Source: Shewanella halifaxensis HAW-EB4
GTDB lineage: Bacteria; Pseudomonadota; Gammaproteobacteria; Enterobacterales; Shewanellaceae
NCBI RefSeq assembly: GCF_000019185.1
Contig: NC_010334.1
Span: 1,426,001-1,490,000, forward strand
Reading direction: 5' to 3'
Length of the DNA stretch: 64,000 nt
Below the pieces are notes generated by a model. That model did not search any database and was not told the DNA's origin. It saw only the letters and a program-made list of their open reading frames with translations. The position numbers and the translations under genes are program-made. Below are positions 35,214 to 44,896 of the stretch, in pieces; the stretch's first letter is position 1; each line of letters begins with the position of its first letter.

Positions 35214-36881
35214 TTACTTAACCATACGCTTGTACTTTAAGCGGTGCGGCTCAACCACATCGGTACCCATGGTGTCTTTCAACCAAGTTGAGTATTCGGT
35301 GTAGTTACCTTCGTAGAAGTTCACCTTACCTTCATCGCGGTAATCTAGAATGTGAGTCGCGATTCTATCGAGGAACCAACGGTCGTGCGAAATCACCATG
35401 GCACAACCAGGGAACTCAAGTAGCGCTTCTTCTAGTGCACGCAATGTTTCAACGTCCAAGTCGTTGGTGGGTTCATCGAGTAGCAGTACGTTGCCGCCCG
35501 CTTGCAGTAGCTTCGCTAAATGCACACGGTTACGCTCACCACCAGAGAGGGTGCCGATGATCTTTTGCTGATCGCCACCACGGAAGTTAAAGCGGCCAAC
35601 ATAGGCACGGCTTGGAATTTCGGTGTTGTTGATGCGCATGATGTCTTGGCCGTCAGAGATCTCTTGCCAAACGGTGTTCTTGTCGTTCATCGAATCACGG
35701 AACTGCTCTACCGAGGCAATTTGTACCGATTCACCTAGCTCAACCGTGCCGCTATCTGGCTGCTCTGCGCCAGAGATCATCTTAAATAGAGTCGATTTAC
35801 CCGCACCGTTAGCACCGATAATACCGACGATAGCGCCCTTAGGCACAGAGAAAGTCAAGTCGTCGATAAGTACGCGGTCACCATAAGACTTAGTTAGGTT
35901 ATTAATTTCAATAACCTTATCGCCTAAACGTGGTCCTGGCGGAATGAATAGCTCGTTAGTCTCGTTACGTTTCTGGTAGTCGTTAGTATTAAGCTCTTCA
36001 AAGCGAGCCATACGCGCCTTACCTTTAGACTGACGGCCCTTGGCTCCTTGACGAACCCATTCCAATTCTTTAGCAATCGTCTTTTGGCGAGCGCTTTCAG
36101 TGGATGATTCTTGTTGTAGACGAGCATCTTTTTGCTCAAGCCATGAAGAGTAGTTACCTTCCCATGGAATACCTTCACCACGGTCAAGCTCTAAGATCCA
36201 GCCTGCGGCGTTATCGAGGAAGTATCTATCGTGGGTAATTGCCACTACGGTGCCACTATAGTCTTGTAAGAAGCGCTCTAACCAAGCAACGGATTCGGCA
36301 TCTAAGTGGTTGGTTGGCTCGTCGAGTAATAGCATGTCAGGCTTTTCAAGCAGCAAGCGACAAATAGCTACACGGCGACGCTCACCACCCGACAAGACTT
36401 CGATTTTCTCATCCCAATCTGGAAGACGTAGGGCGTTGGCCGCTCTATCTAATACCATCTCTAGGTTGTGGGCATCTTGCGATTGAATAATTGCTTCTAG
36501 CTGACCCTGCTCTTTAGCAAGGGCGTCAAAGTCGGCATCTGGCTCGGCGTAAAGTGCGTAAACTTCATCTAAACGCACTAAAGCATTTTTAGCTTCAGCA
36601 ACTGCCTCTTCTACCGCTTCACGCACGGTTTGGTTTGGATCGAGTTTAGGTTCCTGCGGCAAGTATCCGATTTTGAGATCTTGCATTGGGCGCGCTTCAC
36701 CCTCAATTTCGGTATCAAGACCCGCCATGATGCGAAGCAGGGTCGATTTACCCGAACCGTTTAGACCCAAAACACCAATTTTAGCGCCAGGGAAAAAGCT
36801 TAACGAGATATTTTTTAGGATCTGTTTTTTAGGCGGAACAATCTTGCCCACTCTAAGCATGCTATATACAAATTGAGCCAT
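35214..36881 (-). CDS. ettA: Energy-dependent translational throttle protein EttA (ABC-F)
   Basis: A 555-residue ABC-F ATPase, the E. coli length. Two nucleotide-binding domains: GVLGLNGSGKSTLLRIMA, with LSGGERRRVAICRLL and LLLDEPTNHLDAESV; and GIIGANGAGKSTLFKMIS, with LSGGERNRVHLAKLL and LLLDEPTNDLDVETL. The linker between them (about residues 245-305) is the P-site tRNA interaction motif, and an arm lies in the first domain. EttA binds the ribosomal E site and gates entry into elongation according to the ATP/ADP ratio. Monocistronic. Confidence 0.95.
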   Translation of the reverse strand: MAQFVYSMLRVGKIVPPKKQILKNISLSFFPGAKIGVLGLNGSGKSTLLRIMAGLDTEIEGEARPMQDLKIGYLPQEPKLDPNQTVREAVEEAVAEAKNALVRLDEVYALYAEPDADFDALAKEQGQLEAIIQSQDAHNLEMVLDRAANALRLPDWDEKIEVLSGGERRRVAICRLLLEKPDMLLLDEPTNHLDAESVAWLERFLQDYSGTVVAITHDRYFLDNAAGWILELDRGEGIPWEGNYSSWLEQKDARLQQESSTESARQKTIAKELEWVRQGAKGRQSKGKARMARFEELNTNDYQKRNETNELFIPPGPRLGDKVIEINNLTKSYGDRVLIDDLTFSVPKGAIVGIIGANGAGKSTLFKMISGAEQPDSGTVELGESVQIASVEQFRDSMNDKNTVWQEISDGQDIMRINNTEIPSRAYVGRFNFRGGDQQKIIGTLSGGERNRVHLAKLLQAGGNVLLLDEPTNDLDVETLRALEEALLEFPGCAMVISHDRWFLDRIATHILDYRDEGKVNFYEGNYTEYSTWLKDTMGTDVVEPHRLKYKRMVK

Positions 36882-37159
36882 GTTATTTCTCTTCGATTGT
36901 ATTTTTTCTACGTTGAATGGCGCTAATTCTACTCGATTCGATGCAGAACTTAAATCTGAATTCGAGCTGTTTATTTACGAGTTAACTCTTGAATAGAATG
37001 ATGAGACTTGGGGTGTTTTTTACTCGTATTGGTGCTTTTTACGAAACTCTCTCATCTAGAAATGCAAGTAATTTCATGTTGTAAATGCTGGGATTGTGAT
37101 CAAATGCGCTGTAGAATACCGCGCAACCCTATTACAAGACTTTACAGCTGGAGTGAGTA

Positions 37160-38416
37160 ATGCTGAAAAAAGATATGAATATCGCGGATTACGATCCACA
37201 ACTATTTGCAGCAATTGAAGATGAAACACGCCGTCAAGAAGAGCACATCGAACTCATTGCTTCAGAAAACTACACCAGTCCTCGCGTTCTTGAAGCCCAA
37301 GGTACGCAGCTAACCAATAAGTATGCTGAAGGTTACCCGGGTAAGCGTTACTATGGCGGTTGTGAGCATGTAGATATTGTTGAAGAGCTAGCGATTTCAC
37401 GTGCTAAAGAGCTATTTGGTGCAACTTATGCCAACGTTCAGCCACACTCTGGCTCACAAGCTAACGCAGCGGTATTTATGGCGCTGCTTCAAGGTGGCGA
37501 CACCGTTCTAGGTATGAGCCTAGCACACGGTGGTCACTTAACTCACGGTTCTCATGTGAGTTTCTCTGGCAAGCTATATAACGCAGTTCAGTACGGTATT
37601 GATGAAACAACCGGCAAGATTGATTACGCCGAAGTTGAGCGTCTAGCGGTTGAGCACAAGCCAAAGATGATCATCGCTGGTTTCAGTGCATATTCAGGCA
37701 TTGTTGACTGGGGTAAGTTCCGCGAAATCGCTGATAAAGTAGGTGCATACCTGTTTGTTGATATGGCGCACGTTGCAGGTCTTGTTGCTGCAGGCATCTA
37801 TCCAAGCCCAATGCCACACGCTCACGTTGTGACAACAACGACGCATAAGACACTCGCTGGCCCTCGTGGCGGCTTGATCTTATCTGCGATTAACGATGAA
37901 GATATCTATAAGAAGTTAAACTCAGCGGTCTTCCCAGGCGGTCAGGGTGGTCCATTGATGCATGTTATCGCGGCTAAAGCGGTTGCATTTAAAGAGGCGC
38001 TAGATCCAGAGTTCACCACTTACCAAGAGCAAGTGGTTGTTAACGCAAAGGCGATGGCACGCACTTTCATCGAGCGTGGCTACGATGTGGTATCTGGCGG
38101 CACTGACAACCACCTATTCTTGCTTGATCTAATCAGCAAAGATATTACTGGTAAAGATGCTGATGCAGCTCTAGGTAATGCGAACATCACAGTGAACAAG
38201 AACTCTGTACCTAATGACCCACGTTCACCATTTGTGACTTCAGGTCTTCGTATCGGTTCTCCTGCGATTACCCGTCGTGGCTTTGGTGAAGAAGAGTCTG
38301 TGCAACTCACTCACTGGATGTGCGATATCTTAGATGATATTTCAGATCTTGCCGTTAGCGAGCGTGTTAAGGCTCAGGTTCTGGAATTGTGCGCTAGGTT
38401 CCCTGTTTACGGTTAA
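37160..38416 (+). CDS. glyA: Serine hydroxymethyltransferase
   Basis: A 418-residue PLP enzyme converting serine plus tetrahydrofolate to glycine and methylene-THF. The N-terminus MLKKDMNIADYDPQLFAAIE is the usual one. The PLP lysine lies in VVTTTTHKTLAGPRGG near residue 229. Other conserved parts are IELIASENYTSPRVLEAQGT and YPGKRYYGGCEHVD. GGAGTGAGT precedes the ATG. It leads the glyA-nrdR-rib block but has its own terminator. Cytoplasmic dimer or tetramer. Confidence 0.97.
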   Translation: MLKKDMNIADYDPQLFAAIEDETRRQEEHIELIASENYTSPRVLEAQGTQLTNKYAEGYPGKRYYGGCEHVDIVEELAISRAKELFGATYANVQPHSGSQANAAVFMALLQGGDTVLGMSLAHGGHLTHGSHVSFSGKLYNAVQYGIDETTGKIDYAEVERLAVEHKPKMIIAGFSAYSGIVDWGKFREIADKVGAYLFVDMAHVAGLVAAGIYPSPMPHAHVVTTTTHKTLAGPRGGLILSAINDEDIYKKLNSAVFPGGQGGPLMHVIAAKAVAFKEALDPEFTTYQEQVVVNAKAMARTFIERGYDVVSGGTDNHLFLLDLISKDITGKDADAALGNANITVNKNSVPNDPRSPFVTSGLRIGSPAITRRGFGEEESVQLTHWMCDILDDISDLAVSERVKAQVLELCARFPVYG

Positions 38417-38443
38417 CCTTAAGGGTTAAATCAGGTAGACTCC

Positions 38444-38471
38444 AATGGCCGCATTTATGCGGCCATTTTTG
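38444..38471 (+). terminator. Terminator after glyA
   Basis: AATGGCCGCAT-TT-ATGCGGCCATT stem followed by five T residues, about 30 bases after the stop. Confidence 0.9.
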
Positions 38472-38569
38472 TTCTTATTCGAGTATACATTTGATTCGAG
38501 CATACTTTCTGAACTGAGGTTTAGCTAAATCCAGTGAGTGAAACTAACTAATTTCTAAACGGAGGCTAA

Positions 38570-39019
38570 ATGCATTGTCCATTTTGCAGCGCAACTGACA
38601 CAAAAGTGATTGATTCGCGATTAGTCGCTGACGGCCATCAGGTTCGTCGACGTAGAGAGTGTGTTCAATGCCATGAACGTTTTACCACCTTTGAAGGTGC
38701 CGAGCTTGTGATGCCTCGGGTAGTGAAACAAGATGGCAGCCGCCAGCCGTTTGATGAAGAAAAACTGCGCGGTGGTATGTTAAGAGCCGTAGAGAAAAGA
38801 CCTGTGTCTATGGATCAAATTGAGCAGGCATTAACTAAGATTAAATCGACTTTACGCGCGACCGGTGAGCGTGAAGTGAAATCAGAAATGATAGGTAACC
38901 TGATGATGGATCATTTAGTCAACTTAGATAAAGTTGCCTATATTCGTTTTGCTTCTGTCTATCGTGCCTTTGAAGATGTTTCAGAGTTTGGTGATGCGAT
39001 CGCTAAACTGCAAAAGTAA
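38570..39019 (+). CDS. nrdR: Transcriptional repressor NrdR
   Basis: A 149-residue repressor of ribonucleotide reductase genes. The N-terminal zinc ribbon has CPFC at residues 3-6 and CVQC near residue 31, followed by HERFTTFE. The ATP-cone domain covers about residues 49-139 and includes VVKQDGSRQPFDEEKLRGGM. It senses ATP/dATP and binds NrdR boxes upstream of nrd operons. Placement before ribD is the common gammaproteobacterial order. CGGAGG precedes the ATG. Confidence 0.97.
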   Translation: MHCPFCSATDTKVIDSRLVADGHQVRRRRECVQCHERFTTFEGAELVMPRVVKQDGSRQPFDEEKLRGGMLRAVEKRPVSMDQIEQALTKIKSTLRATGEREVKSEMIGNLMMDHLVNLDKVAYIRFASVYRAFEDVSEFGDAIAKLQK

Positions 39020-39087
39020 CCTATGCTACATGGGCTAAGTTCAACGTATAGCCCTCCATCAATCGAACAATCGGAATTGCCGCCATT

Positions 39088-40209
39088 ATGTGGTCTATCG
39101 AAGACAGTCAAATGATGAGCCTTGCCATTGAGTTGGCACAAAAGGGCATGTACACCACCCGCCCAAATCCAAGTGTGGGCAGCGTTATCGTTAAAGATGG
39201 CGAGATCGTGGGTGAAGGCTACCATATTCGAGCCGGTGGCCCTCACGCCGAAGTTTATGCGTTAAATATGGCAGGGGCAGACGCCAAAGGCGCCACCGCT
39301 TATGTCACGCTAGAACCCTGCAGCCACTATGGCCGCACTCCTCCTTGTGCTAAAGCGTTAATCGAGCATGGTGTAAGCCGTGTGGTGATAGCCGTTACCG
39401 ACCCTAATCCAGAAGTTTCAGGCCGTGGCATTGCCATGCTGCGCGATGCGGGCATTCGAGTCGATGTCGGCTTGATGACCGAAGAAGCTAAGCAAGTGAA
39501 CCTAGGCTTTTTAAAGCGTATGGAAAAAGGCTTACCTTGGGTGACCGTTAAGCTTGCGGCTAGCCTCGATGGTAAGACCGCTTTGTCTAACGGTGTATCT
39601 AAGTGGATCACCGGACCTGAAGCGCGTAGCGATGTACAGCGACTTAGAGCACGCCATTGCGCTTTGGTAACGGGTGTCGAAACCATACTTGCCGATGATC
39701 CGTGTTTAAATGTGCGTCATAGCGAGTTAGGCTCGCTTGCAGGTCAACTTGCACCAGCAGAGATCCACCAGCCACTGCGCGTAGTATTAGACAGTCAGGC
39801 TCGCCTGGGTACAGAGCTAAACTTATTTAACAGCGCAAGTCCTATTCTATTGGTTTCAACAATCGCATATCCCGAGAGTATTCAGGCTGCTTGGCCTGCA
39901 CATGTTCAAAGTCAGGTATTGCCAGCAGTTGATGCTCGTATCGATCTGCAAGCCTTATTAAGCTTACTGGGGAAGAGTTGTAATACCGTACTCGTTGAAG
40001 CCGGAGCAACACTTGCAGGCGCGTTTGTTAACCAAGGGCTAGTTGATGAAATCGTGCTGTATCAAGCGATGAAAATCTTAGGTGGGCAGGGGCGTAACTT
40101 GCTTGCATTAGATGATTTTCAAGCCATGTCCGACATACCGCGTATCAACCTAATCGATGAGCGCAAAGTGGGTAAAGATACCCGCTTAACGTTAAGAGTG
40201 AGTAATTAG
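39088..40209 (+). CDS. ribD: Riboflavin biosynthesis deaminase/reductase RibD
   Basis: A 373-residue bifunctional enzyme for steps two and three of riboflavin synthesis. The N-terminal deaminase zinc site is in GGPHAEVYALNMAG and PCSHYGRTPPCAKAL. The C-terminal reductase part (from about residue 150) has VTVKLAASLDGKTAL and VLVEAGATLAGAFV. It is followed by ribE after only three bases. The ribosome site is weak (GGAATTG well upstream), and a start at either internal Met near residues 8-9 is possible. Confidence 0.95.
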   Translation: MWSIEDSQMMSLAIELAQKGMYTTRPNPSVGSVIVKDGEIVGEGYHIRAGGPHAEVYALNMAGADAKGATAYVTLEPCSHYGRTPPCAKALIEHGVSRVVIAVTDPNPEVSGRGIAMLRDAGIRVDVGLMTEEAKQVNLGFLKRMEKGLPWVTVKLAASLDGKTALSNGVSKWITGPEARSDVQRLRARHCALVTGVETILADDPCLNVRHSELGSLAGQLAPAEIHQPLRVVLDSQARLGTELNLFNSASPILLVSTIAYPESIQAAWPAHVQSQVLPAVDARIDLQALLSLLGKSCNTVLVEAGATLAGAFVNQGLVDEIVLYQAMKILGGQGRNLLALDDFQAMSDIPRINLIDERKVGKDTRLTLRVSN

Positions 40210-40212
40210 TTT

Positions 40213-40878
40213 ATGTTTACAGGGATTATTGAGTCTGTTGGCCACTTAAGAAAAGTAGAGCGCCGCGGTGATGATATTCGTTTAACGGTTGCCAGTGGCA
40301 AGCTGGATCTGTCAGACGTAAAACTAGGCGACAGTATTGCCACCAATGGTGTGTGTTTGACCGTTGTTCAGTTGATGGCCGACGGGTATGTGGCAGATAT
40401 TTCAGCCGAAACTGTCAGTTTGACGGGTTTCTCTCATTATCCGGTGGGAAAAGCCGTTAATCTTGAAAAAGCGGTTACCCCTACAACCCGTTTAGGCGGG
40501 CACATGGTTAGTGGTCACGTCGACGGTATTGCTCATGTGGACGACAGGCAGTTTCGTGGCCAAGCGATTGAGTTTTGGTTAACACCGCCTGTTGAGCTGG
40601 GTCGTTATATCGCCCATAAAGGCTCGATTACCATCGATGGCGTGAGTTTGACTGTCAATGAGGTGCAAGGCCATCGATTTAGACTGACCATAGTACCGCA
40701 CACTGCGGGCGAAACCACGTTAGTGGATCTGAAAGCCGGTGATAGCGTCAATATTGAAGTGGACTTAATCGCCCGTCATTTAGAGAGACTAATGAGTTAC
40801 CCCAGCCAAGAGCAAGATAATGGCCCCAAGTCTGAAGTGACCATGGAACTGTTAGCACGCTCAGGTTTTTTACGATAA
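40213..40878 (+). CDS. ribE: Riboflavin synthase alpha subunit
   Basis: A 221-residue enzyme that dismutates two 6,7-dimethyl-8-ribityllumazine molecules to riboflavin. It starts MFTGIIESVG as the family does. Two similar lumazine-binding halves are visible: GDSIATNGVCLTVV in the first and GSITIDGVSLTVNEV in the second, with LGGHMVSGHVDG between them. Tightly coupled to ribD. Confidence 0.96.
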   Translation: MFTGIIESVGHLRKVERRGDDIRLTVASGKLDLSDVKLGDSIATNGVCLTVVQLMADGYVADISAETVSLTGFSHYPVGKAVNLEKAVTPTTRLGGHMVSGHVDGIAHVDDRQFRGQAIEFWLTPPVELGRYIAHKGSITIDGVSLTVNEVQGHRFRLTIVPHTAGETTLVDLKAGDSVNIEVDLIARHLERLMSYPSQEQDNGPKSEVTMELLARSGFLR

Positions 40879-41037
40879 AGACTGGCTTAAGGCTAATTTG
40901 ACGATTAAATTTGCCTTAATGACGCTTATAACAAGCAATAGAAACAAGAATAATCATTACATTAGCCACTATTTTTGAGAACATCGTTATTAGCGTATGT
41001 AACTTAGAATACAGTGATAAAAAATAAAGGTCTGAAC

Positions 41038-42141
41038 ATGGCGTTACATAGTATAGAAGAGATCATTGAAGATATTCGTCTAGGTAAGATGGTGATCCTG
41101 ATGGATGACGAAGACAGAGAAAATGAAGGCGACCTTATCATGGCTGCCGACATGGTGACGCCTGAAGCTGTGAATTTCATGGCGACATTTGGCCGTGGCC
41201 TTATCTGTCAAACATTGACTAAAGCGCGCTGTCAGCAGCTTAACTTACCTTTAATGGTAACTAACAATAACGCGCAGTTCTCGACAAACTTTACCGTTTC
41301 GATTGAAGCGGCAGAGGGCGTAACAACGGGTATTTCAGCGCAAGACCGCGCTGTAACGGTACTCGCTGCCGTTGGCAAAGATGCTAAGCCATCAGATATC
41401 GTGCAACCTGGCCATATCTTCCCATTAATGGCACAAGAAGGCGGCGTACTCATTCGCGCAGGCCATACTGAAGCCGGTTGTGATTTAGCACGCCTTGCAG
41501 GCTTTGAAGCATCGTCAGTAATTGTTGAGATCCTAAATGATGACGGCACCATGGCTCGTCGCCCAGATCTTGAAATCTTCGCCCAGAAGCACGGTTTGAA
41601 GATGGGCACGATTGCCGACCTTATCGAATACCGTAACACCAAAGAAACCAGCGTCGTTCGTGAAGCTAAATGTAAGTTACCAACTCGCTTTGGTGAGTTC
41701 GACATGCTGACTTACCGCGATACAATCGACAACCAACTACATCATGTATTGGTTAAAGGTGAAGTCACTGAAAACACCTTGGTACGTGTTCACCTGCAAA
41801 ATACCTTTAATGACCTACTGCATTCTGAGCGCGATCAGCAGCGTAGCTGGCCACTCGAAAAAGCCATGAAGCGTATTGGTGATGAAGGCGGCGTGTTGGT
41901 GTTATTAGGTAACCATGAGCATAGCAGCGATATCTTAGCAAAAGTTAAAGCGTTTGAAGCTGAAGACAATGGCAGCACACCTGTTGCGGCGAAGTGGCAG
42001 GGTACGTCTCGCCAAGTGGGTGTCGGCTCGCAAATTCTAGCAGATGTGGGCGTCACTAAGATGCGTCTACTGAGCTCACCAAAGCGCTATCACTCTCTTT
42101 CAGGCTTTGGTTTAGAAGTAACTGAATATATTGCAGAATAA
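41038..42141 (+). CDS. ribB: RibBX: DHBP synthase fused to a degenerate GTP cyclohydrolase II domain
   Basis: A 367-residue protein. The N-terminal 200 residues are 3,4-dihydroxy-2-butanone 4-phosphate synthase with DDEDRENEGDLIMAAD and GHTEAGCDLARLAG, complete for catalysis. The C-terminal 165 residues align with GTP cyclohydrolase II but lack the zinc cysteines and the downstream active-site segment; the region reads VRVHLQNTFNDLLHSERDQ. This matches the RibBX variant described in Shewanella and other Proteobacteria. The ATG is chosen over a GTG eight codons upstream because of AAAGGT at good spacing. No FMN riboswitch was seen before it. Confidence 0.93.
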   Translation: MALHSIEEIIEDIRLGKMVILMDDEDRENEGDLIMAADMVTPEAVNFMATFGRGLICQTLTKARCQQLNLPLMVTNNNAQFSTNFTVSIEAAEGVTTGISAQDRAVTVLAAVGKDAKPSDIVQPGHIFPLMAQEGGVLIRAGHTEAGCDLARLAGFEASSVIVEILNDDGTMARRPDLEIFAQKHGLKMGTIADLIEYRNTKETSVVREAKCKLPTRFGEFDMLTYRDTIDNQLHHVLVKGEVTENTLVRVHLQNTFNDLLHSERDQQRSWPLEKAMKRIGDEGGVLVLLGNHEHSSDILAKVKAFEAEDNGSTPVAAKWQGTSRQVGVGSQILADVGVTKMRLLSSPKRYHSLSGFGLEVTEYIAE

Positions 42142-42286
42142 ATACTGGCCTCAGGTTGATTGTCAGCTTGAGGCTTAAATTCACACTTTTCTTATTAATT
42201 GCATAGAGATCAGCGCGGAGTGCTGTGGTATCATACCGCCTCTTCCGTCCCTATGCTGGGTAATTAAGCTAATTTAGGTAAGATAA

Positions 42287-42763
42287 ATGAACGTAGTTCA
42301 AGGTAATATCGAATCGAAAAACGCCAAAGTTGCGATCGTAGTTTCACGTTTTAACAGCTTTGTTGTTGATAGTTTGCTCAATGGCGCGGTAGACACTCTT
42401 AAGCGTTTTGGTCAAGTTGCAGATGAAAACATCACTGTAGTTAAAGTACCTGGCGCTGTTGAACTGCCACTTGCTGCACGTCGCGTCGCGGCATGTGGAA
42501 AATTTGACGGAATCATCGCACTAGGTGCGGTAATCCGTGGTGGTACACCTCATTTCGATTTTGTTGCAGGTGAATGTAATAAAGGATTGGCTCAAGTTGC
42601 ACTTGAGTTCGATATTCCTGTTTCATTCGGCGTATTAACCACTGATACCATTGAACAAGCTATTGAGCGTTCGGGTACTAAAGCAGGTAACAAAGGCGGC
42701 GAAGCTGCACTTGGTCTGCTAGAAATGGTTAACGTTCTGCAAGCACTTGAAGAACAGCTGTAA
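42287..42763 (+). CDS. ribH: Lumazine synthase (RibH)
   Basis: A 158-residue enzyme that condenses the RibB and RibD products to lumazine. Seen: IVVSRFNSFVVDSLLNGA, VPGAVELPLAA, GAVIRGGTPHFDFVAGE with the catalytic His, and FGVLTTDTIEQAIERSG. It probably assembles as an icosahedral or pentameric shell. A 14-base gap leads to nusB, so both are co-transcribed. Confidence 0.96.
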   Translation: MNVVQGNIESKNAKVAIVVSRFNSFVVDSLLNGAVDTLKRFGQVADENITVVKVPGAVELPLAARRVAACGKFDGIIALGAVIRGGTPHFDFVAGECNKGLAQVALEFDIPVSFGVLTTDTIEQAIERSGTKAGNKGGEAALGLLEMVNVLQALEEQL

Positions 42764-42777
42764 TTTAGGACAATTTA

Positions 42778-43185
42778 ATGAAGCCTTCAGAGCGCCGTAA
42801 GGCCCGCCGTTTAGCCGTTCAGGCCATTTACTCATGGCAGCTAAGTGGTAACAATATTGCTGATGTTGAGCATGAGTTTCTAACTGAACAAGATGTTGCT
42901 GGCGTTGATATCGCTTACTTTCGTGAGCTATTAGGTGGCGTTGCAACAAAGAAAAGTCAATTAGATGAGTTAATCACTCCATTTTTGACTCGTCCACTCG
43001 ACGAAGTGGATCCAGTAGAAAAAGCGATTGTACGCATAGCAACTTATGAACTGACATTCCGCAAGGATGTGCCTTATAAGGTAGCGATTAACGAAGCTAT
43101 CGAGCTTGCAAAAGCATTCGGCGCAGAAGATGGACATAAGTTTGTTAACGGCATTCTCGACAAGCTGGTAGCACGCAATAGATAG
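42778..43185 (+). CDS. nusB: Transcription antitermination factor NusB
   Basis: A 135-residue all-helical RNA-binding protein that with NusE binds boxA in rRNA operons. The N-terminal arginine-rich stretch RRKARRLAVQAIYSWQLSG and the C-terminal INEAIELAKAFGAEDGHKFV are highly conserved. It is the last gene of the rib-nusB run, closed by a terminator. Confidence 0.96.
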   Translation: MKPSERRKARRLAVQAIYSWQLSGNNIADVEHEFLTEQDVAGVDIAYFRELLGGVATKKSQLDELITPFLTRPLDEVDPVEKAIVRIATYELTFRKDVPYKVAINEAIELAKAFGAEDGHKFVNGILDKLVARNR

Positions 43186-43187
43186 TA

Positions 43188-43217
43188 GAAACGGCATCCT
43201 AGGATGCCGTTTTTGTT
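43188..43217 (+). terminator. Terminator after nusB
   Basis: ACGGCATCCT / AGGATGCCGT is a perfect stem with no unpaired loop bases needed beyond its centre, followed by five T residues. It ends the rib-nusB transcript; thiL follows from its own start. Confidence 0.88.
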
Positions 43218-43359
43218 ATACCCGATGGGGAGACAAGAGCAGTCCGCGCATTTTCACTCAGAGCAAAGCCGCTGTAATTTCTTAATCTTTGCTAGAGTAA
43301 CGGTCTGATCGACACTTATCTCATCTCCCTGAACCTTCCTCTTATTTGTGATTAGTATT

Positions 43360-44319
43360 GTGAAAGAATTTCAATTAATCGAAAGTTTCTTTACTGGGCG
43401 CGCCCAGTCTCGCAAAGACATTGCGGTAGGTATTGGCGATGACTGCGCCATTGTTCAACCTGCTGAAAACAAGTGTATTGCTATCTCTTGTGACACCTTA
43501 GTTGAAAATGTGCACTTTTTCCCTGATATGCCAGCAAAGGAGCTGGGCATTAAGTCATTGGCAGTTAATCTGTCGGATCTTGCATCAATGGGTGCAGAGC
43601 CTGCATGGATGACTCTGGCACTGACTCTACCTGAAGTTGATGAAAGCTGGTTGGCTGACTTTAGCGCAGGCTTGTTTGAGATTGCAGAGTACTACGGAGT
43701 GGCGCTTATTGGTGGTGACACCACGCGCGGCCCACGTTCAATCACTATCACGATTAATGGCCAGCTTCCGAAAGGTAAAGGCTTGACTCGTAGTGGTGCT
43801 AAAAACGGTGATTGGATCTATGTGACCGGAACATTAGGCGACGCGGCACTTGGTTTAGACTTATTGCGTAATAAAGTTGAAGTGAGCAGCGAGGACCGGA
43901 GTTACCTGATTAATCGTCACTACAGACCGACTCCAAGGGTACTGGCTGGCCAGTCACTGCGTACGATAGCGTCCAGCGCAATTGATATCTCAGACGGCCT
44001 TGTATCAGATATCCAACATGTCCTAAAAGCCTCGAATGTGGGGGCTGTGATTAATGTCGACAACATTCCTATGTCTGAGCCATTGACGCGCAGCGTCTCA
44101 ACTGAGTTAGCACTCAGTTACGCGCTGACAGGGGGCGAAGATTACGAGTTACTGTTTACCGTACCCGAAGCGCAAAAAGGCATGCTAGAAATTTCCTTGG
44201 CAGAATCGGGAGTGAAATTTACCCAGATCGGTCAAGTGTGTACCGGTGGTCAGTTAAGATTAGTTGCCGGTAATCAGCCGTTCGAACCGGTCAACTTGGG
44301 CTTTGAGCACTTTAATTAA
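43360..44319 (+). CDS. thiL: Thiamine-monophosphate kinase
   Basis: A 319-residue ATP-dependent kinase making thiamine diphosphate from thiamine monophosphate. Seen: VGIGDDCAIVQP with the metal-binding Asp pair, LAVNLSDLASMGAEP, and LIGGDTTRGPRSI. The protein is taken to start at a GTG giving VKEFQLIESFF, as in relatives; a GTG four codons earlier is also possible, and neither has a clear Shine-Dalgarno. The stop overlaps pgpA by one base. Confidence 0.93.
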   Translation: MKEFQLIESFFTGRAQSRKDIAVGIGDDCAIVQPAENKCIAISCDTLVENVHFFPDMPAKELGIKSLAVNLSDLASMGAEPAWMTLALTLPEVDESWLADFSAGLFEIAEYYGVALIGGDTTRGPRSITITINGQLPKGKGLTRSGAKNGDWIYVTGTLGDAALGLDLLRNKVEVSSEDRSYLINRHYRPTPRVLAGQSLRTIASSAIDISDGLVSDIQHVLKASNVGAVINVDNIPMSEPLTRSVSTELALSYALTGGEDYELLFTVPEAQKGMLEISLAESGVKFTQIGQVCTGGQLRLVAGNQPFEPVNLGFEHFN

Positions 44320-44813
44320 TGAATCTACTCTCTAAAGATCCAGTATTAGCTAAGCTATCACTGAAGAATCCTATTCACTTTCTCGCCCTTGGGTTTGGCT
44401 CTGGGCTAGTGGCTAAGGCGCCAGGCACCTTTGGCACGCTGGCAGCTATCCCGGTTTTTCTGCTGATGGCGCCATTGAGCTTGCCTTGGTATATCGCACT
44501 GACGGTTATTAGTGTGCTTGCAGGTTTTTATATCTGCGATAAAGCCTCGAAAGACATGGGCGTGCACGACCATGGCGCGATAGTATGGGATGAAATTGCT
44601 GGGCTATTGATCACCATGATTGCTGCCCCTGCGGGTTGGCAATGGTTGGCTATTGGTTTTCTGCTGTTTCGTCTCTTTGATATTTTAAAGCCTTGGCCCA
44701 TTCGCTGGCTCGATGCTAAGGTCCACGGTGGTTTTGGCATCATGATTGACGATGTATTAGCGGGTATTTTTGCCATGCTCTGCTTACAGGGTTTAGCCTA
44801 TTACCTCGCTTGA
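44319..44813 (+). CDS. pgpA: Phosphatidylglycerophosphatase A
   Basis: A 164-residue inner membrane enzyme that dephosphorylates phosphatidylglycerol phosphate. The conserved GTFGTLAAIP, the acidic pair in VWDEIAGLLI and IDDVLAGIFAM are present, with three to four hydrophobic segments. Its ATG shares one base with the thiL stop, so translation is coupled. Confidence 0.94.
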   Translation: MNLLSKDPVLAKLSLKNPIHFLALGFGSGLVAKAPGTFGTLAAIPVFLLMAPLSLPWYIALTVISVLAGFYICDKASKDMGVHDHGAIVWDEIAGLLITMIAAPAGWQWLAIGFLLFRLFDILKPWPIRWLDAKVHGGFGIMIDDVLAGIFAMLCLQGLAYYLA

Positions 44814-44842
44814 TGCTTAATCGCTTAAAATATCGAGTCATA

Positions 44843-44877
44843 AAAAATGCAGAGCGAAGGCTCTGCATTTTTGTTTT
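44843..44877. terminator. Bidirectional terminator between pgpA and recN
   Basis: AAAAATGCAGAG-CGAAGG-CTCTGCATTTTT stem with A and T runs on both sides, between convergent genes. Confidence 0.9.
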
Positions 44878-44896
44878 TAGTCCGGTATAAAAGGGA

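Noticed and set aside
40879..41037. FMN riboswitch before ribBX
   Set aside because: The 159-base gap is AT-rich and lacks the conserved RFN segments.
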